This document shows positions 1-9,028 of a DNA stretch of 64,000 nt, in pieces; positions within the stretch are counted from its first letter, which is position 1, and the number at the start of each line of letters is the position of its first letter. This stretch comes from CAZMNY01 sp964567745. Lineage in GTDB: Bacteria > Planctomycetota > Planctomycetia > Pirellulales > Pirellulaceae. The translations under genes and the position numbers were made by a program. Under the pieces are notes generated by a model. That model made no database searches. It saw nothing but the letters and a program-made list of their open reading frames with translations, and was not told where the DNA came from. The stretch is from contig CAZMNY010000002.1 of the NCBI GenBank assembly GCA_964567745.1, forward strand, positions 248,001 through 312,000, read 5' to 3'.

Positions 1-1527
1 CTCGGCGCCCAATTGGTCAAAGAAGCGGCGAGCAAAACAAACGAGGTGGCCGGCGACGGCACCACGACCGCTACGATCATGTCGGAAGCCATTTTTCGCG
101 AAGGCCTGAAGATGATCGCCGCCGGGGCCGATCCCATGGCTCTCTCTCGTGGAATTCAAAAGGCCGTGGAAGTCGTCGCTAAAGAAATCGCGAAACACTC
201 GACGCCGATTGACGAAAAGAACAAGAAAGAAATTCAGCAAGTCGCGACGATCGCGGGCAACAATGACCCTGAGATCGGCCGTGTCTTGGCGGAAGCGTTC
301 GTCAAGGTTGGCAAGAACGGCGTGATCACGGTCGAAGAAGGCCGCGGCAACAACACGACCGTCGACATCGTCGAAGGAATGCAGTTCGATCGCGGATTCC
401 TTTCCCCGCACTTTGTCACCGATCAAGACAACGTGGTCGTGGAACTCGACAACTGCCAGATTTTGTTGTTCGAAGAAAAGATTTCGGCCAACAAGAAACT
501 GATTCCGTTGCTCGAGGCCATTAGCAAAGCGAAGAAGCCTTTGCTGATCATCGCCGAAGACGTCGAAGCCGAAGCCTTGGCCACGCTCGTCGTCAACAAG
601 ATGCGAGGCATCTTGAGCGTTTGTGCCGTTAAGGCGCCGGGCTACGGCGATCGTCGCAAAGCGATCATGAACGACCTCGGAGTGTTGACAGCGGGCACGC
701 CTATCTTCAAGGACCTTGGCATCGAACTTGAAAGCGTCAAGCTTTCCGACTTGGGTTCGGCCAAGAAGGTCAGGATCACATCGGAAGAGACGATCATTGT
801 CGGCGGTGCCGGCAAGAAAGCCGAAATCGAAGGCCGAGCGGCTCAGATTCGCGCCGAGATCGAAGTCACCGACAGCGAATACGACCGCGAAAAACTTCAA
901 GAGCGTTTAGCGAAAATCGCCGGCGGCGTGGCCCAAATCAACTGTGGCGCCGCGACCGAGACGGAAATGAAGGAACGCAAGGCGCTTTTGGAAGACGCCA
1001 AAGCAGCCACCCAGGCCGCTTTGGAAGAAGGCATCGTTCCGGGCGGCGGAGTTGCTCTGCTTCGTTCGCAAAAGAACATCGAAAAGCTGAAGAAGTCGCT
1101 TGAAGGCGACGAGGCGTTGGGCGTTCAGATTATCTCCAACGTGCTCGAATGCCCCTTGCGAGCGATTGCCAATAACGCCGGAAAAGACGGCGCGGTTGTG
1201 GTCAACCGAGTTCGTCGACTCAAAGGCAAGACCGAAGGCTACAACGCGGACAAAGACACTTACGGCGACATCGTCAAAGACGGCGTCATCGATCCCGCTA
1301 AAGTCGTTCGCGCGGCGCTGCAAAACGCGGCCAGCGTCGCCTCGCTGCTACTCACCACCGAATCTCTGATCACCGAGATTCCCGAGGAAGCCGAAGACGA
1401 TGACCACGATCATCACGATCATGGCATGGGCGGCGGCATGGGTGACATGGGAATGGGCGGCGGCATGCCGGGCATGGGCGGAATGGGCGGAATGCCTGGA
1501 ATGGGCGGAATGCCTGGGATGATGTAA
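1..1527 (+). CDS. groEL: Chaperonin GroEL (60 kDa), 5' end outside window
   Basis: This is the large subunit of the cytosolic GroEL/GroES folding machine. The frame is open from base 1, so the first ~75-80 residues lie upstream of the window. Visible signatures are the ATP-binding GDGTTTAT near the start, the apical domain, and the GGGVALLR and NAASVASLLLTTE segments of the equatorial domain. The C-terminus is an Asp/His-rich stretch (DDDHDHHDH) followed by a long Gly-Met repeat tail, the flexible tail that projects into the cavity in classical GroEL. groES follows after 64 bp and a second groEL after that, so the order groEL-groES-groEL2 suggests one heat-shock transcript. Any upstream promoter or CIRCE element is outside the window. 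Identity is certain; only the N-terminus is missing. Confidence 0.97.
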   Translation, partial: LGAQLVKEAASKTNEVAGDGTTTATIMSEAIFREGLKMIAAGADPMALSRGIQKAVEVVAKEIAKHSTPIDEKNKKEIQQVATIAGNNDPEIGRVLAEAFVKVGKNGVITVEEGRGNNTTVDIVEGMQFDRGFLSPHFVTDQDNVVVELDNCQILLFEEKISANKKLIPLLEAISKAKKPLLIIAEDVEAEALATLVVNKMRGILSVCAVKAPGYGDRRKAIMNDLGVLTAGTPIFKDLGIELESVKLSDLGSAKKVRITSEETIIVGGAGKKAEIEGRAAQIRAEIEVTDSEYDREKLQERLAKIAGGVAQINCGAATETEMKERKALLEDAKAATQAALEEGIVPGGGVALLRSQKNIEKLKKSLEGDEALGVQIISNVLECPLRAIANNAGKDGAVVVNRVRRLKGKTEGYNADKDTYGDIVKDGVIDPAKVVRAALQNAASVASLLLTTESLITEIPEEAEDDDHDHHDHGMGGGMGDMGMGGGMPGMGGMGGMPGMGGMPGMM

Positions 1528-1591
1528 TCCGCTGTTCGGCAGCAAAGACTTTCATAACAAACAAAACAGACGAACACATAAGGACTAAACG

Positions 1592-1891
1592 ATGGCCAAA
1601 GTCAAGATTCGCCCACTGGATGACCGAGTAGTCGTTGAACCGAGCGAAGCTGAAGAAACCACTGCAGGTGGAATCGTTCTCCCCGACGCGGCACAAGAGA
1701 AACCGCAACAGGGCAAGATTGTCGCCGTCGGCCCCGGCCGATTGCTGGACAACGGTCAGCGAGGCGACTTGAGCGTTGCAGTCGGCGACACGGTGATCTT
1801 CGGCAAGTATGGCGGCACAGATATTGAAATCGACAACAAGGACGTGAAAATCCTTCGCGAGAGCGACATCCTCGCCAAAGTGCTCGACTAG
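1592..1891 (+). CDS. groES: Co-chaperonin GroES (10 kDa)
   Basis: GroES forms the heptameric lid of the chaperonin. The 99-residue product has the usual length and the family landmarks: KIRPLDDRVVVEP at the start, the mobile loop EETTAGGIVLPDAAQEKPQQG (split here as EETTAGGIVL then PDAAQEKPQQG), VGPGR, and VIFGKYGGTDIEI near the end. An AAGGA ribosome-binding site lies 7-8 bases before the ATG. The gene sits between two groEL copies, so it may serve one or both of them. Confidence 0.98.
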   Translation: MAKVKIRPLDDRVVVEPSEAEETTAGGIVLPDAAQEKPQQGKIVAVGPGRLLDNGQRGDLSVAVGDTVIFGKYGGTDIEIDNKDVKILRESDILAKVLD

Positions 1892-1960
1892 TCAATTCGA
1901 GCTCTCGTTTTGTCGTCTCAGTCGTAATTTCCCAGTCAAATCAAGTAGAAGGCCAATACC

Positions 1961-3619
1961 GTGGCGAAACAACTTCTCTTCGAAGACCACGCTCGATCCA
2001 AAATGCTTCAGGGTGTGGACAAACTTGCCAATGCCGTCGCCGTGACCATGGGTCCGACCGGCCGCAATGTCATTATCGATAAATCCTTCGGCGGCCCGAC
2101 GGTCACCAAGGATGGCGTAACGGTCGCCAAAGAAATCGAGTTGGAAGACCGTTTTGAAAACATGGGTGCCAAGCTCGTCGTCGAAGTGGCTCAGAAGACG
2201 TCCGACATCGCCGGCGACGGTACGACGACGGCAACCGTCCTGGCCCGTTCGATTTTCAAAGAAGGCATCCGCAACATCGTGGCTGGCGCCAATCCCGCTG
2301 CGGTTCGTCGCGGCATTGAAAAAGCAGTCGACGCGGCGTCGTACAAGCTGCGTGAAATGGGCAAGCCGGTCACCGGTGAAACTCAAGTCGCGCACGTCGG
2401 TGCCATCAGCGCCAACAACGACATGGCGATTGGCGAACTGCTCGCCAAAGCGATGCAGCGAGTTGGCAAAGACGGCGTGATTACGGTTGAAGAAGGCAAG
2501 TCGACTGAAACCGTGGATGAATACGTCGACGGAATGCAGTTCGACAAGGGCTATATTTCGCCCTACTTCATTAACCGCCCGGCCGAGATGGACTGCGAGT
2601 TGGATAGCGCTTACATCTTGCTATACGAGAAGAAGATCAGCAACATTCGCGACCTCGTGCCGATTCTGGAAAAGATTGGCGCGTCGGGCAGACCGCTGTT
2701 GATCATCGCCGAAGACATCGACGCCGAAGCGCTGACTCTGCTCGTCGTCAACAAACTTCGCGGCACGCTGAACGTTTGTGGCGTGAAAGCTCCTGGTTTC
2801 GGCGATCGCCGCAAAGCCATGCTCGGCGATATCGCTGTACTCACAGGCGGCACGTTGATCAGCGACGACCTCGGAATCCAGCTCGAGAGCATCACGCTCG
2901 ATCATCTTGGACAAGCCAAGAAGATCAGCGTCGACAAAGGCAGCACCACGATCGTCGAAGGCGGCGGAGCTCGTGATGAAGTCAATAAGCGAGTCGAGCA
3001 GATTAAGAACCAATCGCGTCAGACTGAAAGCGAATACGATCGCGAGAAGTTTGAAGAACGACTTGCAAAGTTGGCTGGCGGAGTCGCCGTGATTTCGGTC
3101 GGCGCCGAAACCGAAGCCGACATGAAGCAAAAGAAAGCACGCGTCGAAGACGCGCTGCACGCAACTCGCGCCGCCCTTGAGGAAGGAATCCTGCCTGGCG
3201 GGGGCGTCGCGCTGCTTCGCTGCAAAGAGATTGTCGAATCGATCCGATCGAGCGCTCTGAAAGACGAGAACGGCAAGACGCTTGTCGCCGCCGCAAAAGG
3301 CGACGAGAAGGTCGGCGTCAACATCGTCCTCAACGCCCTCGACGCTCCGCTTCGACAGATTGTCGATAACGGCGGAATCGACGGCTCTGTGGTCGCCGAT
3401 GAAGTCAGCGAGAAGAGCGAAGAGACGGGCTACGACGCCAACTCAGGCGAGTACGCCAATATGTACAAAGCTGGCGTGATCGACCCGGTTAAAGTTGTTC
3501 GTACGGCGCTGGTCAACGCAGCAAGCATCGCAGCGTTGTTGCTGACCACCGAAGCACTCGTGACAAACTTTGACAAGGAAGACAAAGAGAAACGGCACGT
3601 CGAAGGTAGCGTTCAGTAA
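1961..3619 (+). CDS. groEL: Second chaperonin GroEL paralogue
   Basis: This is a full-length 552-residue GroEL with a GTG start preceded by AGAAGG. It keeps TMGPTGRNVIID, GDGTTTATV, the GGGVALLR equatorial segment and NAASIAALLLTTEALV. Unlike the copy at the left edge, it ends in a charged tail (DKEDKEKRHVEGSVQ) and has no Gly-Met repeat. A KTLVAAAKGDEKVG insertion-like stretch sits in the equatorial domain near residue 440. Lack of the GGM tail is typical of specialised chaperonin paralogues, so this copy may handle a different client set. That is inference. It is followed by a strong terminator, which closes the groEL-groES-groEL2 unit. Confidence 0.96.
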   Translation: MAKQLLFEDHARSKMLQGVDKLANAVAVTMGPTGRNVIIDKSFGGPTVTKDGVTVAKEIELEDRFENMGAKLVVEVAQKTSDIAGDGTTTATVLARSIFKEGIRNIVAGANPAAVRRGIEKAVDAASYKLREMGKPVTGETQVAHVGAISANNDMAIGELLAKAMQRVGKDGVITVEEGKSTETVDEYVDGMQFDKGYISPYFINRPAEMDCELDSAYILLYEKKISNIRDLVPILEKIGASGRPLLIIAEDIDAEALTLLVVNKLRGTLNVCGVKAPGFGDRRKAMLGDIAVLTGGTLISDDLGIQLESITLDHLGQAKKISVDKGSTTIVEGGGARDEVNKRVEQIKNQSRQTESEYDREKFEERLAKLAGGVAVISVGAETEADMKQKKARVEDALHATRAALEEGILPGGGVALLRCKEIVESIRSSALKDENGKTLVAAAKGDEKVGVNIVLNALDAPLRQIVDNGGIDGSVVADEVSEKSEETGYDANSGEYANMYKAGVIDPVKVVRTALVNAASIAALLLTTEALVTNFDKEDKEKRHVEGSVQ

Positions 3620-3666
3620 CGCTGATCGCTGTGTAGTCGCCGACGGGCGAACCGATCGTCAATTAC

Positions 3667-3702
3667 ACGGGCCACTTCATTCGCGAAGTGGCCCGTTTTT
3701 TA
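3667..3702 (+). terminator. Intrinsic terminator after groEL2
   Basis: A perfect 12-bp stem (ACGGGCCACTTC with GAAGTGGCCCGT, loop of 6) is followed directly by six T residues. It lies 48 bp after the groEL2 stop codon and separates the chaperonin operon from dnaJ. Confidence 0.93.
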
Positions 3703-3789
3703 GGCATGAGTAGGTTGGCTTCGACGCCAGTCGTATTTTCTGTTTGGCGATAGCCGCTTCCATCGACGCCCATTAGCCTGAATCGATCT

Positions 3790-4926
3790 ATGAGTAAGCG
3801 GGATTACTACGAAGTGTTGAGCGTCGAGCGAACCGCTACGGACGGGGAGATCGCTACGTCGTATCGTAAACTCGCGATCAAGTACCATCCCGACAGCAAT
3901 CCGGACGACGACGACGCCACAAGGAAGTTCAAAGAAGCTGCCGAGGCCTACGAAGTATTAGGCGATTCGGAGAAGCGAAACCGATACGATCAGTACGGCC
4001 ATGCGGGCGTCGAGGGCGGCCAGCAATTTGGCAGCGCCGAAGACATTTTCGAGGCGTTTGGCGACATCTTTGGCGGAGGCGGTCTTTTCGGCGACTTGTT
4101 TGGCGGCGGACGACGAGGCGGTCGACGAGTTCGACGCGGCTCGGACATTCGCTGCGACGTCGAATTGACGCTGGAAGAAGCCGCGATGGGAGCGGCAAAA
4201 ACGGTCACCTTCGCCCGCAGCAGCGAGTGCGAGGACTGTAATGGCGACGGGGCCGAGTCCGGTTCGTCGCGGGAATCGTGCCGCACTTGCGGAGGCCGAG
4301 GCCAAGTTGTCCAGTCGGCGGGAATTCTTCGAGTTCAAACGACTTGCCCTGGTTGCCAGGGTTCGGGCGTCGTCATTTCGGAGCCTTGCGAATCGTGTCG
4401 TGGACGAGGACATGTCGCGGGGCGAGTGACCCGGGACGTTTCGATTCCTGCGGGAGTCGACAACGGCACACAACTTCGCTTGGCTGGCGAAGGCGAACCG
4501 AGTCCGGACGGCGGGCCTCCCGGCGATTGCTATTGTTTCATCAGCGTCAAACAGCACAAGTTGTTTGAACGGGACGGTCGGCACCTTATCCTACGGTTGC
4601 CAATCACCTTCACCCAAGCAGCACTGGGCGCCAGTATCGAAGTCCCGACGCTCACGGGTAAGGCGGACCTCGAAGTGCCTCGGGGCACCCAGTCGGGCGA
4701 AGTCTTTCGATTGAAATCGCGCGGCATGCCCGATCCTCGCGGAGGGCCTGTCGGCGAATTGCTCGTGCAAACCTACATTGAGACTCCAAAGAAATTGGGC
4801 GCTCGGCAAGAAGAATTGCTGCGTGAACTAGCCGAAATCGAGAACACAGACGTTTCCCCAGAGCGAAAAAGCTTTATGGAATCGATCGCCGAATACTTCA
4901 CCGGTAGCGCTAAAGAGGAGAGCTAA
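3790..4926 (+). CDS. dnaJ: Chaperone DnaJ (Hsp40)
   Basis: DnaJ delivers unfolded proteins to DnaK and stimulates its ATPase. The 378-residue protein has the full type I layout: J-domain (residues ~4-70, with the HPD motif in YHPDSN), a Gly/Phe-rich linker (GGGGLFGDLFGGGRRGGRRV), a zinc-finger region with four CxxCxGxG-type repeats (CEDCNGDG, CRTCGGRG, CPGCQGSG, CESCRGRG), and the two C-terminal substrate-binding barrels. grpE starts 6 bp after the stop codon, so the two are almost certainly cotranscribed. The partner dnaK lies at the other end of the window, on the opposite strand. Confidence 0.97.
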   Translation: MSKRDYYEVLSVERTATDGEIATSYRKLAIKYHPDSNPDDDDATRKFKEAAEAYEVLGDSEKRNRYDQYGHAGVEGGQQFGSAEDIFEAFGDIFGGGGLFGDLFGGGRRGGRRVRRGSDIRCDVELTLEEAAMGAAKTVTFARSSECEDCNGDGAESGSSRESCRTCGGRGQVVQSAGILRVQTTCPGCQGSGVVISEPCESCRGRGHVAGRVTRDVSIPAGVDNGTQLRLAGEGEPSPDGGPPGDCYCFISVKQHKLFERDGRHLILRLPITFTQAALGASIEVPTLTGKADLEVPRGTQSGEVFRLKSRGMPDPRGGPVGELLVQTYIETPKKLGARQEELLRELAEIENTDVSPERKSFMESIAEYFTGSAKEES

Positions 4927-4932
4927 GCGAAG

Positions 4933-5580
4933 ATGTCGGACACTGCAGATACCTCGGACCCCGACGGCGCAGAATCACAAGACGACGCCGCTCAACAGTT
5001 TGACGCCGCGATTGATAGCTCAGCCGATTCATCGTCGGCCGACGCGAGCGAGCCAAAAATTGACACGATTGAGTCGCTGCGGGACGAACTCGCCCAAGCG
5101 GGCCAACGCGCCCTTCTGGCTCAAGCGGAATTGGAAAACTACCGCAAGCGGACTCAGCGATTCGCCGAGGAAGAGCGGAAATACGCCGCGCTGCCATGCC
5201 TCCGCGATTTGCTCCCTGTCATCGACAACCTCAGACGAGCCGTTGACGCCGCGGGCGACGAGCACTCCGGCGAAGGCATCGTCCAAGGCGTTGAGATGGT
5301 TTGCGAGCAGATTGAGATGTTGTTGAGCCAACATCAATGTGCGAAGATCGATCCGCTCGGCGAGACGTTTGATCCCGAGTTCCATGAGGCCGTCGGCCAG
5401 CAGCCGGACGAGCAGATTCCACAAGGCCAAGTCAGTTTGGTGATGCAGACCGGTTACCGGTTGCACGACCGAGTGATTCGGCCCGCGCAGGTTTTTGTCT
5501 CGTTGGGGCCCGCTAAGACTGACGCCCCTTCAAACGACAAATCCAGCGACGACCCGACGCCAATGGCTGGGGAAAACTGA
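4933..5580 (+). CDS. grpE: Nucleotide exchange factor GrpE
   Basis: GrpE is the DnaK nucleotide exchange factor. The 215-residue protein has an acidic, Ser/Ala-rich N-terminus (residues 1-45), the long helical segment LLAQAELENYRKRTQR, and the C-terminal beta domain with LGETFDPEFHEAVGQQP and DRVIRPAQVFVS, the typical GrpE ending. It follows dnaJ by 6 bp. Residues ~185-215 are an extra Asp/Ser-rich tail. The ATG of the zinc-ribbon gene comes directly after its stop codon. Confidence 0.96.
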   Translation: MSDTADTSDPDGAESQDDAAQQFDAAIDSSADSSSADASEPKIDTIESLRDELAQAGQRALLAQAELENYRKRTQRFAEEERKYAALPCLRDLLPVIDNLRRAVDAAGDEHSGEGIVQGVEMVCEQIEMLLSQHQCAKIDPLGETFDPEFHEAVGQQPDEQIPQGQVSLVMQTGYRLHDRVIRPAQVFVSLGPAKTDAPSNDKSSDDPTPMAGEN

Positions 5581-5581
5581 T

Positions 5582-5926
5582 ATGCCAACCTATGACTACG
5601 AGTGCGACGCCTGCCAGCATACGTTTGAGCTGTTCCAAGGCATCAACGACTCGGTCAAGAAGAAGTGCCCCGAATGCGGTCGGCTCAAACTACGCCGACT
5701 CTTCGGCACTGGCGCGGCCATCGTTTTCAAGGGCTCTGGATTTTATCAAACCGATTACCGCAGTTCCGATTACAAGAAGGCGGCAGAAAAAGACCGCAAG
5801 GCGGGCGAAGCGAGCAAGGAGAGCAAGTCGGATTCGAAGTCGACTTCCTCGAAATCCTCCGAGTCCGCCAAATCGTCGGGATCGAAAACATCAGGTTCCG
5901 GCGGTGATTCCAAGAAGAGCAGCTAA
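5582..5926 (+). CDS. FmdB-type putative regulatory zinc-ribbon protein
   Basis: This small protein (114 residues) begins MPTYDYECDACQHTFE and carries a zinc ribbon with CDAC and CPEC pairs at residues ~9-12 and ~29-32, the FmdB/CxxC_CXXC_SSSS family pattern. The second half is a low-complexity Ser/Lys/Gly tail (SKSTSSKSSESAKSSGS). The chosen ATG is one base after the grpE stop, which gives the canonical family start; a longer frame overlapping grpE is not credible. Members are often cotranscribed with stress or RNA-related genes, but no biochemical role is established. Confidence 0.88.
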   Translation: MPTYDYECDACQHTFELFQGINDSVKKKCPECGRLKLRRLFGTGAAIVFKGSGFYQTDYRSSDYKKAAEKDRKAGEASKESKSDSKSTSSKSSESAKSSGSKTSGSGGDSKKSS

Positions 5927-5974
5927 GCTCCGAGGACGCTCGAAAACGGCCCGTAGAGTTCGGAGACACGACTG

Positions 5975-6166
5975 ATGACGACCCGCTTGGTTTGCCCGAC
6001 GTGCCAGCAGTCCTTCTTTGCAGAAAAAACGACCGCAATGCCTTTCTGCAGCCGGCAGTGTCAAACCATTGATCTGGCCCATTGGCTCAACGAAGAAATT
6101 GGAATGCCTGCTGAGCCTTCGGAAGGCGAGGAAGCTTGGTCCGAATCGGATGGTTCTTTGGAATGA
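5975..6166 (+). CDS. yacG: YacG-type zinc finger protein (DNA gyrase inhibitor family)
   Basis: The 63-residue protein has the YacG layout: CPTC at residues ~7-10, PFCSRQC at ~24-30, then IDLAHWLNEEIGMP, followed by an acidic tail. E. coli YacG binds one Zn2+ with four cysteines and inhibits gyrase by binding GyrB. Transfer of that role to this protein is by family membership only. It is the last gene of the run dnaJ-grpE-fmdB-yacG, 48 bp after the previous stop. Confidence 0.88.
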   Translation: MTTRLVCPTCQQSFFAEKTTAMPFCSRQCQTIDLAHWLNEEIGMPAEPSEGEEAWSESDGSLE

Positions 6167-6299
6167 CGAGGCTGCGAGTCGCGGTGTGACTTCATTCGGG
6201 ACTGCTGTGGACAATCAGCCGGGCAATGCTCGACAATAGGCGCCTCAAAGCGTCCCCCCCTTGAGACCCCACAAAGATTACGACTGCAAGGGATGCGTC

Positions 6300-7523
6300 A
6301 TGAATGATGGAACAGTGCGCCGAATCGCCTGGCGCCAACTCTGCCCTTGGCTGCTGTTGTTTCAAGCTCCCCGCTTGGCGCTACGTCTGCCTGTCATGTT
6401 TTTGGCTTTCGCCGCCGTCATGCTGACGCCGTTGGGTTGGTGGGTCAGCGGCAGCATCTTCTCGGAGCCAGCCGACGCATCGACCGCGTCTCTACTGGTA
6501 AACACGTTGTGGCCAGGCAGCGAGGTGGGACAAGCCGATTTCTCGAATCCAAGTCAGCTCTACCGGCCCGTACTCGACTACGGCCCTTCCATCCTGCATG
6601 CCAAAATAAACGCTTGGCAGAGCATGATGTCCTCGCTCGACAACTCGACATCCTTCGCTCACATGTTGTTTGGCAGCCTTTGGACTCTGCTCGTTTGGTC
6701 GTTCTTTGGCGCGGCGATTAGCCGAATCGCGGTAGCACATTTTGGTTGCGGCGAGCAGATTGGCATCGGCGCGGCAATGCGATTTGCAGGCAAGCGATTT
6801 CGCGCAATTGTCTCGGCGCCGCTGATGCCTTTGGTCGCCATGTTATTGCTGTTACTCGTTCCAGCCATCCTCGGTTGGTTGATGTCGTTTGAAGGGATAG
6901 CGGCGGCGATCGGCGCCGTTCTTTGGGGCGCTTCGATCTTGGCGGGCGGCTTGGCGACGCTGCTTGCCGTCGGCATCTTTTTCGGCTGGCCGCTGATGGT
7001 TCCCACGATTGCCGCCGAGCGAAACGGCGACTCGTTTGAAGCCCTCAGCCGCGCCTACGCCTATTGCACTCAGCGCCCTCTTCACCTTTTTCTCTACGCA
7101 ACACTGGCTTCGATTTTGGGCGGCGCCACTTGGGTGCTCGTTCTCGCCTTCTTCGGCTTTCTACTCCACTCGACCTCGCTGGCCGCTGTTAACTTTGGCG
7201 CTAATCCAAGCGACTTCAGCTCGGCCGCCTGGCTCGGCGCCGGCCAAGATAATATCCCGGCAAGCGCTATGATCCTTCGATTCTGGACGGTCATCGTACG
7301 CGGATTCGCAGTCGGCTTTCATTTTAGCTTTTTCTGGTCGGCGAGCTCGGCGATCTATTTGCTTCTACGCCGCGATCTCGACCAAACCGACTTCGACGAG
7401 ATCGACTTAGACCAAGACGAAGCCCCATTGGCGATGCCCAAGATCAGCCCCACGCCAGCCGAGGACAGCGGCAACGATGAATCGGGCGGCGGTGAAACGG
7501 GCTCAGCGGATTCGCCTGAGTAA
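6300..7523 (+). CDS. Multi-pass membrane protein of unknown function
   Basis: The protein of ~407 residues has about six hydrophobic segments: one near residues 25-50, then several in the middle including LMPLVAMLLLLLVPAILGWLM and FLYATLASILGGATWVLVLAF, and one near residue 340. It ends in an acidic cytoplasmic tail (DLDQTDFDEIDLDQDEAPL). The ATG at 6300 is preceded by AAGGGA at good spacing; an upstream in-frame TTG at 6261 is possible. No catalytic motif was recognised. The overall pattern resembles hypothetical planctomycete inner-membrane proteins. A role in membrane organisation cannot be shown. Confidence 0.8.
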   Translation: MNDGTVRRIAWRQLCPWLLLFQAPRLALRLPVMFLAFAAVMLTPLGWWVSGSIFSEPADASTASLLVNTLWPGSEVGQADFSNPSQLYRPVLDYGPSILHAKINAWQSMMSSLDNSTSFAHMLFGSLWTLLVWSFFGAAISRIAVAHFGCGEQIGIGAAMRFAGKRFRAIVSAPLMPLVAMLLLLLVPAILGWLMSFEGIAAAIGAVLWGASILAGGLATLLAVGIFFGWPLMVPTIAAERNGDSFEALSRAYAYCTQRPLHLFLYATLASILGGATWVLVLAFFGFLLHSTSLAAVNFGANPSDFSSAAWLGAGQDNIPASAMILRFWTVIVRGFAVGFHFSFFWSASSAIYLLLRRDLDQTDFDEIDLDQDEAPLAMPKISPTPAEDSGNDESGGGETGSADSPE

Positions 7524-7647
7524 TCCTGCGATTCGAGTCAGCGCGTTGCGAGGGGGTCGCCGCAATCCTGTGCTGTCGCGACCGTGGTATAGAGCATAGC
7601 GGAGACCAAGTTTTCGAGCATTGCCGCGACGGAGTTCCTAGGGTGCG

Positions 7648-7690
7648 ACCCCAGCTACGATGAGGTTGACCTTCGGCCAACGGGTGCGGT
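7648..7690. repeat. Dispersed ~43-bp repeat, copy 1
   Basis: A block beginning ACCCCAG and containing CTACGATGAGGTTGACC recurs at 9234-9277. The copies share 28 identical bases in a row and differ elsewhere by one indel and two substitutions. This copy lies 51 bp beyond the 3' end of the minus-strand oxidoreductase gene. Confidence 0.8.
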
Positions 7691-7741
7691 GCCATGCCTT
7701 TGACAACGGTTCTTTCGTCCGTTCCGTTCTTGTTCTTCCTT

Positions 7742-9028
7742 CTAAATTTCCCAGCCTTTGCGATAAGTCTTGCTCAGATACTGGTTGGCATTGGCGACGT
7801 TGGTGACTTTCATTGTGGCGGGATCGTAGTTGATGCTTTGTCCTGTTCGATAGGCGACGTTGCCGAGCAGGACGATTTCGGTGAAGGGTCCGGCGTAGCT
7901 GAAAGAACTTCCCGTGGGGTCGCCCGTCTTGCAGGCGCTGATCCATTGCTGATGGTGGCCGGGTGACGCAGGCAGGTAGGGATCGGGTTTCTTAAGGTCG
8001 GCGTCCTGTTCCTTAACTGTAAGCTTCGGCATGCCGCCGTGCTGTACTGCGATGCTCCCTTTCTCGCCAACATAGAGCGAGCCGTTCATGGGGAGATCTT
8101 TCGCAATGGCCGCTGGCGGTTTGGCTTCGCCTTCATACCAGAACACGTTGACCGGCGCCAAATCGCCGCGTTGGCCAAATTCAAACTTCGTGGTCATCTG
8201 CTTGGGACCGCTGTGAGCGTGCGGCTTGGGTCCAGTCGAAGTCACTCGGACTTTACCGCCAAGTTTGAGCCCCCAGAAAACGGGGTCCATCAAGTGGATC
8301 GCCATGTCGCCGATCGCGCCGCAACCAAAGTCCCACCAACCTCGCCACTTGAAAGGAACGTAGGCGGGGTGATACGACCGATCTTCCGCCGGACCCAACC
8401 AGATGTCCCATTTCAATGACGACGGAATGGCTGGTTTCGCAGTCGGTCTGTCGAGTCCTTGCGCCCACCATCGTCCGGGGCGATCGGTAATCACATGCAC
8501 TTCGCTGACGTCGCCGATTAACCCGGATTGCAACCACTCAACAGTTCGCAGGTATCCAGGGTGTTCGTGGTTTTGCGTGCCCATTTGAGTCGCCAGCTTG
8601 TTCTCCGCGGCAAGCTTGGTAACGAGCCGAGCTTCCGCGACGGTATGGGTCAAAGGCTTTTCGCAGTAGACATGAAGTCCTCGCCGAAGCGCGCGAACGG
8701 TGGCTGGAGCGTGGTGGTGATCGGGCGTTGCAACGACAACCGCGTCGAGTTCTTTGAGCTCGAGGAGAGCTCGGTAGTCGGTGAATTTCTTCGCTTTCGG
8801 ATGAGCCCCGGCGGCCGAATTCAAACGCCCCTCATCGACGTCACAAAGCGCGACTATGTTTTGACTGGCGACGCCGGCGAGATCGCCTCGACCTCGCCCG
8901 CCCACTCCGATGCAACCGATGTTCAAGCGTTCATTCGCCCCAAGCGCTCGGCTGGATGTCCCCAAGGCAAGCGCGGCGACTGTGCCAAGAGTCGTCTGCA
9001 AAAATGATCGCCGCATGAGTTGTGACAT
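7742..9028 (-). CDS. Gfo/Idh/MocA-family oxidoreductase with Tat signal
   Basis: The protein (428 residues) starts MSQLMRRSFLQTTLGT, a twin-arginine-like signal with a hydrophobic stretch ending near SSRALGA, so export is predicted. A Rossmann NAD(P)-binding motif GCIGVGGRGRG follows at ~38-48, then the family EKP motif in VYCEKPLTHT (~residue 125). The C-terminal half has the planctomycete-type sequence PSSLKWDIWLGPAEDRSYHPAY and GCGAIGDMAIHLMDPVFWGLK. Such proteins probably oxidise or isomerise sugars; the substrate is unknown. The gene stands alone and is bracketed by two copies of an intergenic repeat. Confidence 0.92.
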   Translation of the reverse strand: MSQLMRRSFLQTTLGTVAALALGTSSRALGANERLNIGCIGVGGRGRGDLAGVASQNIVALCDVDEGRLNSAAGAHPKAKKFTDYRALLELKELDAVVVATPDHHHAPATVRALRRGLHVYCEKPLTHTVAEARLVTKLAAENKLATQMGTQNHEHPGYLRTVEWLQSGLIGDVSEVHVITDRPGRWWAQGLDRPTAKPAIPSSLKWDIWLGPAEDRSYHPAYVPFKWRGWWDFGCGAIGDMAIHLMDPVFWGLKLGGKVRVTSTGPKPHAHSGPKQMTTKFEFGQRGDLAPVNVFWYEGEAKPPAAIAKDLPMNGSLYVGEKGSIAVQHGGMPKLTVKEQDADLKKPDPYLPASPGHHQQWISACKTGDPTGSSFSYAGPFTEIVLLGNVAYRTGQSINYDPATMKVTNVANANQYLSKTYRKGWEI

